A DNA stretch of 64,000 bases from Theristus sp. LFF4_11 (lineage: Eukaryota; Nematoda; Chromadorea; Monhysterida; Xyalidae). Made by a program: the position numbers and the translations under genes. The stretch lies in assembly GCA_030248135.1 (NCBI GenBank), contig JASANC010001631.1, forward strand, positions 1 through 64,000. The letters are read 5' to 3'. Positions within the stretch are counted from its first letter, which is position 1. Every line of letters starts with the position of its first letter. Below the pieces are notes generated by a model. That model saw only the letters and a program-made list of their open reading frames with translations. It was not told the DNA's origin and ran no database searches. Of the stretch, positions 10,013 through 31,688 are shown in pieces.

Positions 10013-10099
10013 CTGAGCAAACTTTCGCTCAGTTTTCTCATTCGCCTGAGCAACCTTTCGCTCAGTGCACCGTTCTCACCTGAGCACTCTTTCGCTCAG
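10013..10099 (+). repeat. three short tandem hairpins (CTGAGC ... GCTCAG)
   Basis: Three 20-nt units at 10013-10032, 10046-10065 and 10080-10099 each have perfect 6-bp arms CTGAGC/GCTCAG and an 8-nt loop of the form ANNCTTTC or close to it. They lie between the env stop and the polypurine tract, in the 3' untranslated part of the retroelement. The regular 33-34 base spacing suggests an RNA structure such as a transport, packaging or stability element (inference). Confidence 0.75.
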
Positions 10100-10182
10100 T
10101 CTCGTCACATTCTGAATTTCGCAAACCGTTCTGCAATTCATCACATTCCCACACACACCTGTTTTTGGCGGGGAGGGGGGTG

Positions 10183-10985
10183 GTGAATTGTACTGGCCAG
10201 GACCATAGCGTCGCTGGACAGTCTCGTTGTACTCGGCAAGTCAATTTCAATCAATTATGGATGCTGAATAGACCAATGGTTTTGAAATTTTGTGCCCTTT
10301 TTGTTGCAATTCAGTTGATCTTTTACTGATCTTTTTTCTTCCCTTCTTTCACCGCCTCTCCCTTCACAATTAAGGAATTAGGCTCTTGTTTGCGGGGAGT
10401 TTGTTGCGGATTTGGGAGAGAAAGTACCGTAGTGAATGGAATGTTTTGTGGATGTATTTTTAGATGAAATGGAATGCAATGTGAAGTATTTTGGGATGGG
10501 CCAATTCATTGTATTCCGACGTGTTTATGAGTAGGCGCCGAGGCTGGGAAAGGGCGCCTCTCGGCTCGAGGCGTGAAAGTTTGAAATGAGTAGGCGCCGA
10601 GGCTGGGAAAGGGCGCCTCTCGGCTCGAGGCATGAAAGTTTGAATTCCATAAAAAATAGTCAGACGACCACCCTTGTCGTCTGATGTGTAGCGGTCTTTC
10701 CATTTTTCATTCTAAAAAAATTCTACCAGATTCAAAATTTCCACTGAAAGTTCGTTCACCACTGTTCTTGCATTCTCTTGTGTTTTCATCTGTTAATTGT
10801 GGTTTTCTGTGTTCGTTGATATACTTTGCATATTGTCTCATCTTGTCATTGTGTCTTGTGTGTCGTTGTGTCTTGCTCATTGTTTGTGCTTATTATATCT
10901 TGCTCATTTTTTGTTGAATTGTTTGTGCTTTGAACTCAACTGGGACAGTGCATAGACACTGCCACAGTTTATCGTAGTACTCGGC
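10183..10985 (+). repeat. probable 3' LTR of the BEL/Pao element (right end not defined)
   Basis: The stretch follows a purine-rich run ending in GGGTGG and begins TGAATTGTACTGG. The matching 5' LTR is outside the window, so neither end can be confirmed. The right boundary given is a guess. Inside it are a CATAAAAAATAG stretch near 10646, which could be a TATA-like element, and a 59-bp tandem duplication. Confidence 0.4.
10527..10644. repeat. 59-bp tandem duplication, GC-rich
   Basis: Units 10527-10585 and 10586-10644 begin ATGAGTAGGCGCCGAGGCTG and differ by one base (GGCGTGAAAG against GGCATGAAAG). Each contains GGCGCC and GGGCGCC inverted repeats able to fold. Confidence 0.9.
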
Positions 10986-11559
10986 ATATCTACACCCTTT
11001 AACTGTTCCTTGTCTAAACAGCAGCCCTTCAGCCTTATCCTGCGCGTGCCTTATATCGTTTCTACGTTGCTGTTTCGTCACACGCTACGTACCCCTGTTG
11101 TTGTTGTTGTGTTTTGCCACCACTATGGAGAGGTGTCTGTCTCACCCATTTGCTGGTGTCGGCTTGAGCCAGGCCAGACTGCGCATCACATGCAGCGACA
11201 TTCATCGATCACCTCCAGAATGCTGCAGCTTGCTCGGATATGCTTGTGCCTTGTGGCCCCTCGCCCATACACGGTGTTGCAATGCGTCTGCGTCCGAAAG
11301 AGCTTTTGGTGGTGGTGCTCATAAGAAATCGCTCATGTGCAGCCCGGCTGACGCCAATGGTGCAGTTGCTCTTTGTGACGATCATTCAGCATTCTGAGTT
11401 GACTCCGATGTTGACCTCTTAATTGTGGGATTCGTTGGTCAAGGAAGCGACCAGCACTTGTACACAGTGACGTTGGCTCACAGTGAATTGCGGAGCTTTT
11501 CGATCAACATGAGAAAGTGCACTGGTTTACTTGTATGCTTCCGTGATTCGCGTGCCCAG

Positions 11560-12616
11560 GTTCGCTTCAAGGGCTACATCAAAGGGATGCTCTCGGTTGA
11601 CCCAACGCTGAGCAGCCACAAAGTTGTGTTCCGGCAGCCGAGCATGGTCAAGTTCGACATCGATGCTTCCAGCCAGGCGCTCTTGAGCTTGGTTGACGGT
11701 CGTTTCCAAAAGCCGGACTATCTTGAGATCGTGAAGTGCAGTGCGCCCAGCTCTGTATACCTCAATCGGCCACTGATTACGATTCTTGACCAGGTGAGTA
11801 GTTGCAGCTTATCAGCTCTCACTCACTCAAGTGGTTTACTGGTTGTGTCAACAGATGTCAGCCAACGAACCCGCTTTCTCCATCCATCCATCCATTTTAT
11901 TTCGCGAAAAAGCAGCAAACTCCGATAAAACTGATAAAAATGAACAGCATGAAATTCAGAGACCCAAATGACGCTTTCTGACGCTGTGTGAAGGGTCAGT
12001 GCATCCTCACTGCAGCCCGTGCCAATGCCAAGCTCAGGTCAGCCGTCGTCAAGAGCACCGTGCCGTCGGCGTGCACCAGAAGATCAGCGGGCGGCTGAAG
12101 GCGCTGATGAACAGCGAGCTGCTCGCGTTGGCAGACATGCTCGCGTCGGAGGAGGCCGCCGTGCGTCAGTTGTCCGAGCGCACAGCGGTGCCGTTCGCGT
12201 ACAAGACGCTCTCGGCCGCTGGGGTGCCGCTGATGCGAGAGGCGTTCTTTCGAGCCATGCTGCTCGCAATGTACCGCTTCAATCTGCGTGCGTTTGCTTG
12301 CATTGTGGTTTGTTTTGCGATTGCGTGTCATTGGTGGAGCATGTTTATTTCTAACGTGTCCGACCGAACCGAACTGATGTCATGTGCTGTACAACATGCG
12401 CTTGACATATGGCTGCAAGTTTTCAACTTGTCTTTTGCTTTCGACTGTCAGAGCACAAGCTGAACCGGGTGAAGCTGCAGCTGCCGTTCAACTTGGGTCG
12501 CACGATGTTTGGTGTGCTCGATGATACGGGCCTACTGGATGAGGACGAAGTGTTCGTGCAGTACACCGTGGACCCAGCCAATGTTGGCCAGCCGGACAGC
12601 ACGCGCATCATCACTG
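11560..12616 (+). pseudogene. truncated eukaryotic RNA-dependent RNA polymerase (EGO-1/RRF type), three exons
   Basis: Eukaryotic RdRPs make secondary siRNAs in RNA silencing. Three exons fit with matching phases: 11560-11793 (VRFKGYIKGMLSVDP, LNRPLITILDQ), 12038-12287 (LMNSELLALADMLA, FFRAMLLAMYRFN) and 12452-12616 (GVLDDTGLLDEDEVFVQYT). All flanks are GT/AG. These blocks match the N-terminal side of the conserved RdRP catalytic region in correct order, about 216 residues of a protein usually well over 1000. The next conserved blocks (TKNP..HPGD and the catalytic DxDGD loop) are not found in the following 1.3 kb on either strand by eye, nor is the N-terminal region upstream. It is therefore a gene fragment, or one whose remaining exons diverge or lie elsewhere. 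The exons have no internal stops, so decay would be recent. Confidence 0.75.
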
Positions 12617-13653
12617 GTCGGCCGCTCACCAGCTTTGTTGTTTTTCGTTTGGCTTTTAGACTTATCTGATTCAGATTTGTTACCGCCATGCACTCGTACC
12701 ACCACATTTCGTTCACCGGTCGTGCGACAGTGTTGCATTTTGATGCGAACGCGTTGCACCAGCGGCAGCACCGCAGCAGCGGCCGCAGTGGCTGCGCGAG
12801 CTCGCAAACGGGCACAGCACGAAACGCAACTGTGCCACTGAGTGGCGATCATGCCGAGATACAACCGGTCACCATTCAGCTGTTCAACGTTGCCAGTGAC
12901 CGGCGACAGCAGCTGCAACACGACGAAAAGAGCACGTATCAGGCGCACAAGTCCACACTGACCGATTCGTATATCGCACGGAAACTGAAGGTGACCTATG
13001 CGTGAAGCATGCGGCTGGTGCGGTAGTTCGGTGAAACGCACAGCCTCTTGCAGTAGTTATACGGATGAACTGATCACTCAAACTATGCAAATTCTCACTT
13101 TGGTTGTTGGTGGTATAATGAAGCCATGGCTTCGCTTCACATGTTCCCAGTTCAGTTTGATGCCAAACAATCAGCCAACATTTTTTTGTCGTACGCAATA
13201 ATTGCTTTTGTTTGTCAGGAGTGGTCTGGCTGTGTGGACGTCGGCTTCCGTCTGAAGTCGCCGCGAAGTGGCCGGGCAGTCGTGTCCGGCTGTGGGTGGC
13301 CGCGCGACAGAAACTGCTGGTCAGAACAAATCACTGGTCAAACTGTACATTTTGGGACTTGGGTGATTGAATGATTGGCTGCTTCTGAATTGGTTCACTG
13401 GTCGAACGAACCAGCTCTACGCGGCCAATCAGCGCACTATGTTAAGATGCCAAAATGCACATAATGCATGTGGGACAGTTGGACAAGGCTACTTTAGAAA
13501 GAAAAGAGGTCCAGCAGAAAAGACGTTTTCCTCCAGCAACTTTGCCTCGACCGAACGGTGTTGGGTCCAGACGACGACGCGGCAAAAATCAAGGCAAACG
13601 AACTGAACGAACGACTGTGGTCGAAACTCTGCTAGTCGATCGGCACTGCGCAG

Positions 13654-13851
13654 TTTGATGAGGACGACCATTACTCGACATACCCTGACGTGTACTTTGC
13701 TGACATGCTCATGCTGCAACAACATGATCATCACGATCACAATGACGCCAGTTATGATGATCAGCAGTTGGATGATGAGCAGTTGGATGATGTGCAGTCG
13801 GATGATAAGGAGTTAGATGATATACTGAGCAAATTGGTCAAATTGACTTGA
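13654..13851 (+). CDS. possible terminal exon encoding an acidic Asp/His-rich tail
   Basis: After a CAG acceptor (13651-13653) an open frame reads FDEDDHYSTYPDVYFADM and continues through a HDHHDHND patch and repeated (Q/E)LDD units to a TGA at 13849-13851. The composition is protein-like and repetitive. It may be the last exon of the RdRP-derived gene or of an unrelated one; no partner exon could be phased to it. No family recognised. Confidence 0.3.
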   Translation, partial: FDEDDHYSTYPDVYFADMLMLQQHDHHDHNDASYDDQQLDDEQLDDVQSDDKELDDILSKLVKLT

Positions 13852-15178
13852 CCTCATAACTATTATTTTACTTATTTATTTATTTCATTTATTTTGGTTC
13901 AGAGGCTCAATGTGCGCATAGTGTAGGTAAACAGTTTCATGCATGACGCGGGAATTCAAAAGTGGTAACGTTATCTGAGTCCCCTAAATAGGGCCGGGTC
14001 ACTTGGACTTGGATGTTTGGAATTGCCACATTGGGGCGGAATTTTTCTTTTTCTATTTTTTGAAAGAGATGCAGGCATCATTGGAAAAAGTTGTGAAACA
14101 TCGAGTGGGATCCCGTCCCGACAATAATTATGGTCCACTCCTTGATGGGAACTGTGATTAATAGATGACATGTGGATTTGATTGTTTGTTATGAAAAAAA
14201 GTTGTTTCTCACTTGTACTTGGTGGAAAATTTTTTTGTGATCTCACTCATTGAACTTTTTCTTGTTGGTTCGAAGTGATGCTTCTGGTTCACTGATTCCA
14301 GATTTTACTTTTCACTTTTCCGTCTTTTCCAGTTCAGTTCATCGTGTTTCATTTGTTTCACATTGTTTTTTGTCATTTGTTTCATCTTATGTCTTTGGTG
14401 TTGTGGGCTTTCTGCTTATAGTTATGCTTTGTTGTGTTCACATTCGTATTGTACCGTGTTTCCTTGTTCTGGTCAGTGATAAAAATTCTCCGATGACATG
14501 TACGAAATGGAGACTTTGATCTTTCATTTTTTGGGCGATGTGGGTGGAAAGAGCCCAGTGCAACGCTTATGACTTACTTGACTTACGTAGATTCGCTCAG
14601 CGCGGCTCCCGCTGTTCGGGCCTCGACGCCTTTGACCAGCGCCCCGGTTTTGTGCGTGATCGCCTCGCTGTTTGCCGACCAACGTTCCACGACCACAGTG
14701 CAACGATCATATTACGTTTTTTTTCACATGCAGGTGTGTCTTTTCACTGATGTTTGTCGAAGTTGGTTTGTCACTTATTGTCGGGGCATCCAAAATTATT
14801 TTCAGAATGCGACGTATAGCGAAACGAACTGAAACTGAGCAAGTGAATGAAAAACTGACATGTGAGCAGAGTATCGAATGGGTTGTGTCGGGTCGGGTGC
14901 TGCGATTGCACCTTCATTGGTGGTGTGCTAGTCCATTCATTCATTCAATCATTTTTATTTCGCAAGAATTCGGGATGCCATTAATCACTATTCGATTCGT
15001 GCACTCATCTTGCTGAAAACGTGAGTAGCATAAACGCCATGATTTCAGTTGTGTTTCCTTGTACGTTTCTCGTTTTGTTCGCCTGTTTGTGCAGGCTGCA
15101 TTTCAAAGGTGATGTTTCGCAGTGAGCTTTCCCTTCCAGTTTGCGTCACTCTCACCAGTCACCACACTGACGCAGGCA
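13852..15178. other. intergenic, no gene recognised
   Basis: AT-rich sequence with scattered short frames. A GC-richer patch at 14560-14700 gives open frames on + but no recognisable motif and no convincing splice pair. Confidence 0.5.
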
Positions 15179-15186
15179 CCCACGTT

Positions 15187-15927
15187 TAGGGTTGTTAAAA
15201 AAAACAAAAATCGTCATTTTTGTTTTTTTTTTAAAAAAAAAAATTTTTTTTTTAAAAAAAAAAATTTCAAAAATCAAAGTTGTGCTGAATCAATCAGGGA
15301 GTCCGAAGAACCACATATGATATGCAAGCGCCTCCCGAATGACTCCCGTATGGCGGAACTTTGCAGATTTTGTTTTGGTGACCTCAATTACCCCTTTTCC
15401 AAACCGTCACCATGCCTCTTCTTGTGTTTTGACCTCCAAAACGTCACTAATTGTCCCCAGCTAAGCTAATGCTAAAGTGAAGACAAACATACCGCCTTGA
15501 AATTCGATCAATTCTTCTGATGGTGTCGCGACGACACGACACGAAGCAGCAACCAGACAACGTAGCGCTTGCAAACGGAGCAGCGAGCACAATCGGACGC
15601 TCTGCGAGGCGAATCGTCACCTTATCTGCATCGGAAATGGTAGGCTAAGCTTTGGGACGCTCAAAAACTTCATCGCAGATGTTGTCGAAGCCTAAAATCA
15701 GTCGGTAAAACGGCCCAAAATCGACTGCTAAAGGTTTTACGAGGTAAAATCAAAGAAAATTTTTGTTGAACTTTCGAAAAATTGTGCCAAAATTGAGGTT
15801 TTCAGAGCATAATAGAGGAAAATTTTTCGAATTTTTTTTTTAAAAAAAAAAAATCGGCATTTTTGTTTTTTTTTTAATCACTTTTTTTTTTAAAAAAAAA
15901 AATTTTCATTTTTGTTTAACAACCCTA
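15187..15927 (+). mobile_element. hAT-like MITE, copy A
   Basis: 741 bp bounded by inverted termini TAGGGTTGTTAAA...TTTAACAACCCTA and flanked by a perfect 8-bp duplication CCCACGTT (15179-15186 and 15928-15935). TAGGG-type ends with 8-bp duplications point to the hAT superfamily. It has no transposase ORF. Both ends carry runs of T and A (about 15218-15265 and 15833-15903), giving long A/T hairpins. Confidence 0.9.
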
Positions 15928-16089
15928 CCCACGTTGCCTGCGAGAGAATTGTGACGAGCATTGAAGAAAGAACGGTTGGATGAAGCACGTCCAGCGCCCA
16001 CACAGCGGTTTCTTTAAAATAACGCTGACTCTGCTAGCATTGGTTTGCTTATCGGAAATACAAACACAATTCCTTAAAAGGGCGGTTGG

Positions 16090-16812
16090 TAGGGTTGTTA
16101 AACAAAAATGAAATTTTTTTTTTTTAAAAAAAAAGTGATTAAAAAAAAACAAAAATGCCGATTTTAAAAAAAAAAAAAAATTCGAAAAATTTTCCTCTAA
16201 TATGCTCTGAAAACCTCAATTTTGGCACAATTTTTCGAAAGTTCAACAAAAATTTTCTTTGATTATACCTCGTAAAACCTTTAGCAGTCGATTTTGGGCC
16301 GTTTTACCGACTGATTTTAGGCTTCGACAACATCTGCGATGAAGTTTTTGAGCGTCCCAAAGCTTAGCCTACCATTTCCGATGCAGATAAGGTGACGATT
16401 AGCCTCGCAGAGCGTCCGATTGTGCTCGCTGCACCGTTTGCAAGCGCCACGTTGTCTGGTTGCTGCTTCGTGTCGTGTCGTCGCGACACCATCAGAAGAA
16501 TTGATCGAATTTCAAGGCGGTATGTTTGTCTTCACTTTAGCATTAGCTTAGCTGGGGACAATTAGTGACGTTTTGGAGGTCAAAACACAAGAAGAGGCAT
16601 GGTGACGGTTTGGAAAAAGGGGTAATTGAGGTCACCAAAACAAAATTTGCAAAGTTCCGCTAGGGGTGTTTGGGGGGGCGTTTTTTTTTTTTATGGTTTT
16701 TGGTTCTCCTTTTTTATTTATTAATATTTTATTTTTTTCAAAATTAAAAAAAAAAAAAAATTTAAAAAAAAAAAAACAAAAATGACGATTTTTGTTTTTT
16801 TTAACAACCCTA
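16090..16812 (-). mobile_element. hAT-like MITE, copy B (inverted relative to copy A)
   Basis: 723 bp with the same termini, flanked by a perfect 8-bp duplication GCGGTTGG (16082-16089 and 16813-16820). Its body is the reverse complement of copy A over most of its length. For example, the GGTGACGGTTTGG and CGTGTCGTGTCGTCGCGAC blocks are shared in opposite order. Only about 160 bp separates the two copies, so together they form a large potential foldback. Confidence 0.9.
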
Positions 16813-16820
16813 GCGGTTGG

Positions 16821-27873
<11,053 letters not shown>

Positions 27874-28295
27874 TGAGCATCGGACGCGTTCGCAACACGC
27901 TGTTCAGTGTGATCCAGCGTTTCAGAATGCTCTGCAACGTGTATTGGTACTCAATTGTGAAATTTATGAAGCAGATACTCCTTTGTGCGACGTTGAAACA
28001 ATGCCCGTCAATTTCTCCCAATCTCACTTACCAAACACACGATGACACACATCAGCAACACGTTTTGTACATGAAATGCTCCATTCTACCCGTCAAGTAC
28101 ATACAGTGACATTACAGCTAGGTGTTAGTTGAAGTTCACGTTCACCAACAGTTCAAGTTTAGCTCTTCAGTGATTGCTTCGTATTCATGCTACCAGCTAC
28201 ATGCGTATTTCATTTTCTTCGACCACTAATGTCGTTCGAAAAGAACCAAATTGAATAGTTCTGTTATGATCCAGTGCAAGTCTCTTTGTTGCACA

Positions 28296-28301
28296 AATAA
28301 A
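28296..28301 (+). promoter_or_regulatory. polyadenylation signal AATAAA, probable for the FAM102 gene
   Basis: AATAAA about 420 bp after the FAM102 stop, followed by a T-rich run (GTTTTTTTTTATTTT) typical of a downstream element. It is the first good AATAAA after the stop codon. Confidence 0.5.
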
Positions 28302-28910
28302 ATGAGTTTTTTTTTATTTTCGCATCATCGTTTCTTACATTATCTCTCTCAGTCGTTTTGTATACTCGTGACACGTCTGTGATCCGTCAGTTATGGATGT
28401 ACCCGCTCTGTTTATTAGAACACGTCAGGTGCAGAACAAACACATAGACGCTGCTGTATTGGTGTTGTCAACTGTGTTCCACAGCTTCTAATATTCAGAC
28501 TTTTAGACAAAGCGTAGTGTTTTCATTGTCGTTTTCCATGCTTTTTTGCTTTTGTCGTTTCTTTCCTTGTGTCGTCAAGTGCTATTACAGGTGTATGTTC
28601 TATTATGTTCGTTGTATACGCGACGCCCATTTATATGTGAAAAATAAAAGCCCGTGAAATTTTAACAAGCGATAAAAACGAGATTGAAAGATTGTGTGTG
28701 CGTTTTTCGGTTTTGTTTTACTCGCATTTTAAAAACCAACACGGTGGTTGTGCTATCTTTAAAGTTTATCAGCCAGCAAAAGTGAATAAATCAGCATGAA
28801 ACCGTTTTCAAAAAGTCGTTAAAAACTTTACACATAACATCTGACTTTGAAACCGAATATGAAACGAAAAACGTGAACCTGGTTGTTGGACGCAGTTTAA
28901 GAATACAATA
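28302..28910. other. intergenic between FAM102 and METTL27-like genes
   Basis: AT-rich, no frame or repeat of note. It must contain the promoter of the methyltransferase gene, but no element can be named. Confidence 0.4.
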
Positions 28911-30077
28911 ATGACCGACGAAAAAAAGGTGAGTACGCACTGACACACTATGCAACATGAAGTATTTCATTCTATCCTCTGTGTAAACTTAAAGAAGTGA
29001 AAACGCTTGATATGCGATTGCATGATCCGCCAAATGAAGCGTTTGCCAATTGGTTCATTTTTGTGTGAGTGCAGCGATCGCAGGTGCAATGCCAGACGTC
29101 CATTGCGCCGTTGCACGACGTTTACAACGCCGAGTCGGCCGATGCCAACAAGGCTCGCTATGACCGCTGGTCGGCAACGTACGACAAAGAGTTGCAAGAG
29201 GCGTATTTCGGTCCGCAGCGACTCGTGGAGTTCATCATCAAAGAACTCGGAAGTACTGCAGATAAAACGATTCGAGTCCTCGACATTGGAGCTGGCACTG
29301 GACAGGTTAGTGCTGGATTTAGTAATCGAATTACAAAACGAAAAGTTCACAGAACACATGTTAGGCAAAATCTCAACTAAGCATGACCATCAAGAAATTT
29401 TTCATTTCTAAACACAGTTTCATGTTCGTTCAACTGTGTACGGGTTCACGCTCCTTCCTGTTAAACTGTTAAAAAACGTAGTATTTTGTGCATAAAAATC
29501 TAATTCGGCAGCTGCTCAACGAGTTGCACACAGTTCTCAGTTTCATCAATGTACAACTTTGCAAAGGTCGCCCGTTTGTTGCGCTCACACGGTTTCACCA
29601 ACATCGACGGGCTGGATGGATCAAGTGAGATGCTTGCGCTCGCAAGGCGTGACAACCTCTACAACGAGTACTTCGTTGAGTTGCTGCTTGAGGACAAACA
29701 GAGTGAACAACTGCCCGTTGGTGCTTACGATTTGGTCGTTGGTGTTGGCATCTTCAATGCCGGACATCTCAATCACAAACATCTGGCGCATTTCTTGCGT
29801 TGTGCGAAGGTTAGTTTGATGAAAAATGCTAAATACCGGTAATGCTGGACGGTTGCTTCATTTAGGTTATTATGCGTCCTATTTTCAGTCTGGCGGTCAC
29901 GTCATGTTCGGCATCAGTAACTCCGCGTTCATCCGAGAAGATTTTATCGCAAATCTGCCCTATTATTCTGAAAGTGGCCAATGGAAACTGGCGAATTCGG
30001 AAGTTGCACCGGAATACTCGCTGTTGTTTCCTGATCTTGACCCATCAGCCACGTTCTACCATTTTGTGAAGCTGTGA
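28911..30077 (+). CDS. METTL27 (WBSCR27)-like SAM-dependent methyltransferase, four exons
   Basis: Exons 28911-28928, 29075-29305, 29567-29809 and 29889-30077 are all phase 0, giving 226 residues against about 245 in vertebrate METTL27. The tiny first exon encodes MTDEKK before a GTGAGT donor. Exon 2 has RYDRWSATYDKEL, the family's entry motif, and ends with SAM motif I, VLDIGAGTGQ. Exon 3 carries GLDGSSEMLALAR (motif II, acidic residue binding the SAM ribose) and YDLVVGVGIFN. Exon 4 has GGHVMFGISN and ends FYHFVKL. A class I Rossmann methyltransferase is therefore clear; the substrate of this family is not established. The stop lies 257 bp from the stop of the convergent LAPTM-like gene. Confidence 0.88.
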
Positions 30078-30334
30078 CTCGTATTCAGAAAAACGGTTTG
30101 TGCAGGTGCAGTGGAAGTTTGAAACTGTGTTGGGAAATTGGCTTTGATCATATCTAAATGTTTTATCAACCAGCAACGCCCATTTATCTGACTCCTTGCG
30201 TTGGTTGTTTTTTTTTGAAAAAAAACAATTTCCCCCAAATGAAAGATGTTGACTTTTACAGACCAAGCATTTACGATTTTCAAACCACTTCAATTGCATG
30301 TGAAAACATTTTTTTGAAACGAAATGTAAAAAAA

Positions 30335-31688
30335 TTAAATCAAGCGCTCAACCACTGAGTGATGTGGCATCAGGTGTTGTGGATGGACGCTGTTTTCACG
30401 GTCTTCGTACTTGTCTGGAGTCAGACAGCTCTGCACTGACGCACTGACCGTTTTCAGCTGATCGCATCTTGGTGTGTTTGCGGGGCTTGTGTAGATCTGT
30501 AGTTGAATCCGTCCGCCGTTAGAAACGAACAACAATTCATGGTCAAGTGAATTACTCAGTCGCACCGGAAACAAGCAAGATCAGTCACCATTCAGCTGCC
30601 TCTGCTGGTGGATGTTTTTCACAACTTTAATGCGGATCGTGTGGACATCAGCCAATCAGCTTGTGTCAACTTTAAAGTGCTGCGCAATTGAGTTTACCTG
30701 CAAGAAGAGCACCGACCACCAGACTCTGATGGCCACCAAAGCAGCCATCACCACGAAGAACATCAGTGCAGACGTAAAGAGCATCGTCGGCTGCGGAGGA
30801 GCGGCGTGCGATGAGCCAGGCAGCAGCAGCGTCAACAGGCGCTGCATCATCGCCACGATCACCACGATGTTCAACGCCTAGGCCGTTCACAACACAATAC
30901 ACCGCAACACGACCATCACATTCTGCTTTGTATTTGCAACTCACAGCTGCTCTATTTTCTCGGTTTCCACGAGACGATACGAAAGAGGGAACTTGCACGC
31001 ACGCACGGGACGTGCAAACGAGACACAAGTGGTCGTGGCAACGGTTGCCTGGCGTGCCGTGTGACGTGTGTTACCTGCCACACGAGGCACACAGTGGCGT
31101 ATTTGAGTGTGTCCACGTGGCGCAGCACGAGTCGCCAGCATGCGAGTGCGGCCACGACAGCGCCGAACGCGTACACGATCGTGGCTACGATGAATTCGCT
31201 GTAGTTCGTCTCGACGATGTCCGTGAAGAAAGCGCGTCCCCCGTGCGACACAAAGTACAGCGCTTGCAACGAGAACACACCTACGGTTGGTACGCGTAGG
31301 CTTATGTGCTTAGAAATTTAGTGAACCAAGAAAGGTTTGACAAATTTGACGAAAGTTTACGAAACCGACTTGTCGATAAAGTTTTTGTTTTTTCGCGTTT
31401 TGTTCTTTGAAGAAAAAGCAATACTCTAGTGTCGCCAACAGTGTGATTGGCTGCCTCGAATGCACTTGTGCAGGCAAAGTCATTCACGAATCAAACGCAT
31501 CCGAGCTCGATCCAACCTAGCACGCCGAACTCGCAGGCTCCCACAAGCAGCACAGCCGTGCGCAACTCGCAGCACCCGCAGCAGCAGGCCTCGTGCAGTT
31601 CTTGCTCTGCAGTTTGCTGGTCATGCTGCGAACGACTGAATTCATCGTTGCCGCAGCCAGCTGCCCCATCTGTGCTCGGCGGACGCAT
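30335..31688 (-). CDS. LAPTM-family lysosomal/endosomal tetraspan membrane protein, four exons
   Basis: Exons on the minus strand, 5' to 3': 31688-31497, 31308-31075, 30877-30698, 30496-30335, all phase 0, about 255 residues. Exon 1 ends with a Cys cluster (CCCGCCELRTA) entering TM1, a hallmark of LAPTM4/5 proteins (CC..VRTG). Exon 2 holds a second hydrophobic helix (FIVATIVYAFGAVVAAL). Exon 3 starts ALNIVVIVAMMQRL and contains TMLFTSALMFFVVMAALVAI and an aromatic VWWSVLFLQ end. Exon 4 is a polar cytoplasmic tail (DKYEDRENSV). LAPTM proteins sit in late endosomes and lysosomes and affect transporter and receptor sorting. No PPxY motif typical of NEDD4 binding is visible in the tail. The start at 31688 is the first ATG in the open frame. 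Confidence 0.75.

Larger units (their letters stand above)
1..10182 (+). mobile_element. BEL/Pao-type env-bearing LTR retroelement, internal region (5' cut by window edge)
   Basis: Direct reading shows pol domains in the order protease, RT, RNase H, integrase, then a C-terminal barrel-like region, envelope-like regions and a kinase-like domain. The RT catalytic box reads YVDN, the form usual in BEL/Pao elements. The gag part and the 5' LTR lie left of the window. A purine run (GGCGGGGAGGGGGG, about 10169-10182) is the likely polypurine tract, which would put the start of the 3' LTR near 10183. Two large overlapping frames (3-7874 and 7840-9912) carry the proteins. Family knowledge: nematode BEL/Pao elements with phlebovirus-like Gn/Gc envelopes are known. 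The kinase-like domain is not a component I know from that family. The long open frames suggest a recent copy. Confidence 0.9.

Noticed and set aside
12617..13653. Search for the RdRP catalytic loop (DxDGD) and TKNP/HPGD blocks downstream
   Set aside because: None found in either strand. The LDD-rich stretch at 13770-13830 is a repetitive acidic tail, not a catalytic motif.
14538..14832. GC-rich open frames considered as an exon with a signal peptide
   Set aside because: Two competing frames, no phased partner exon and no recognisable motif.
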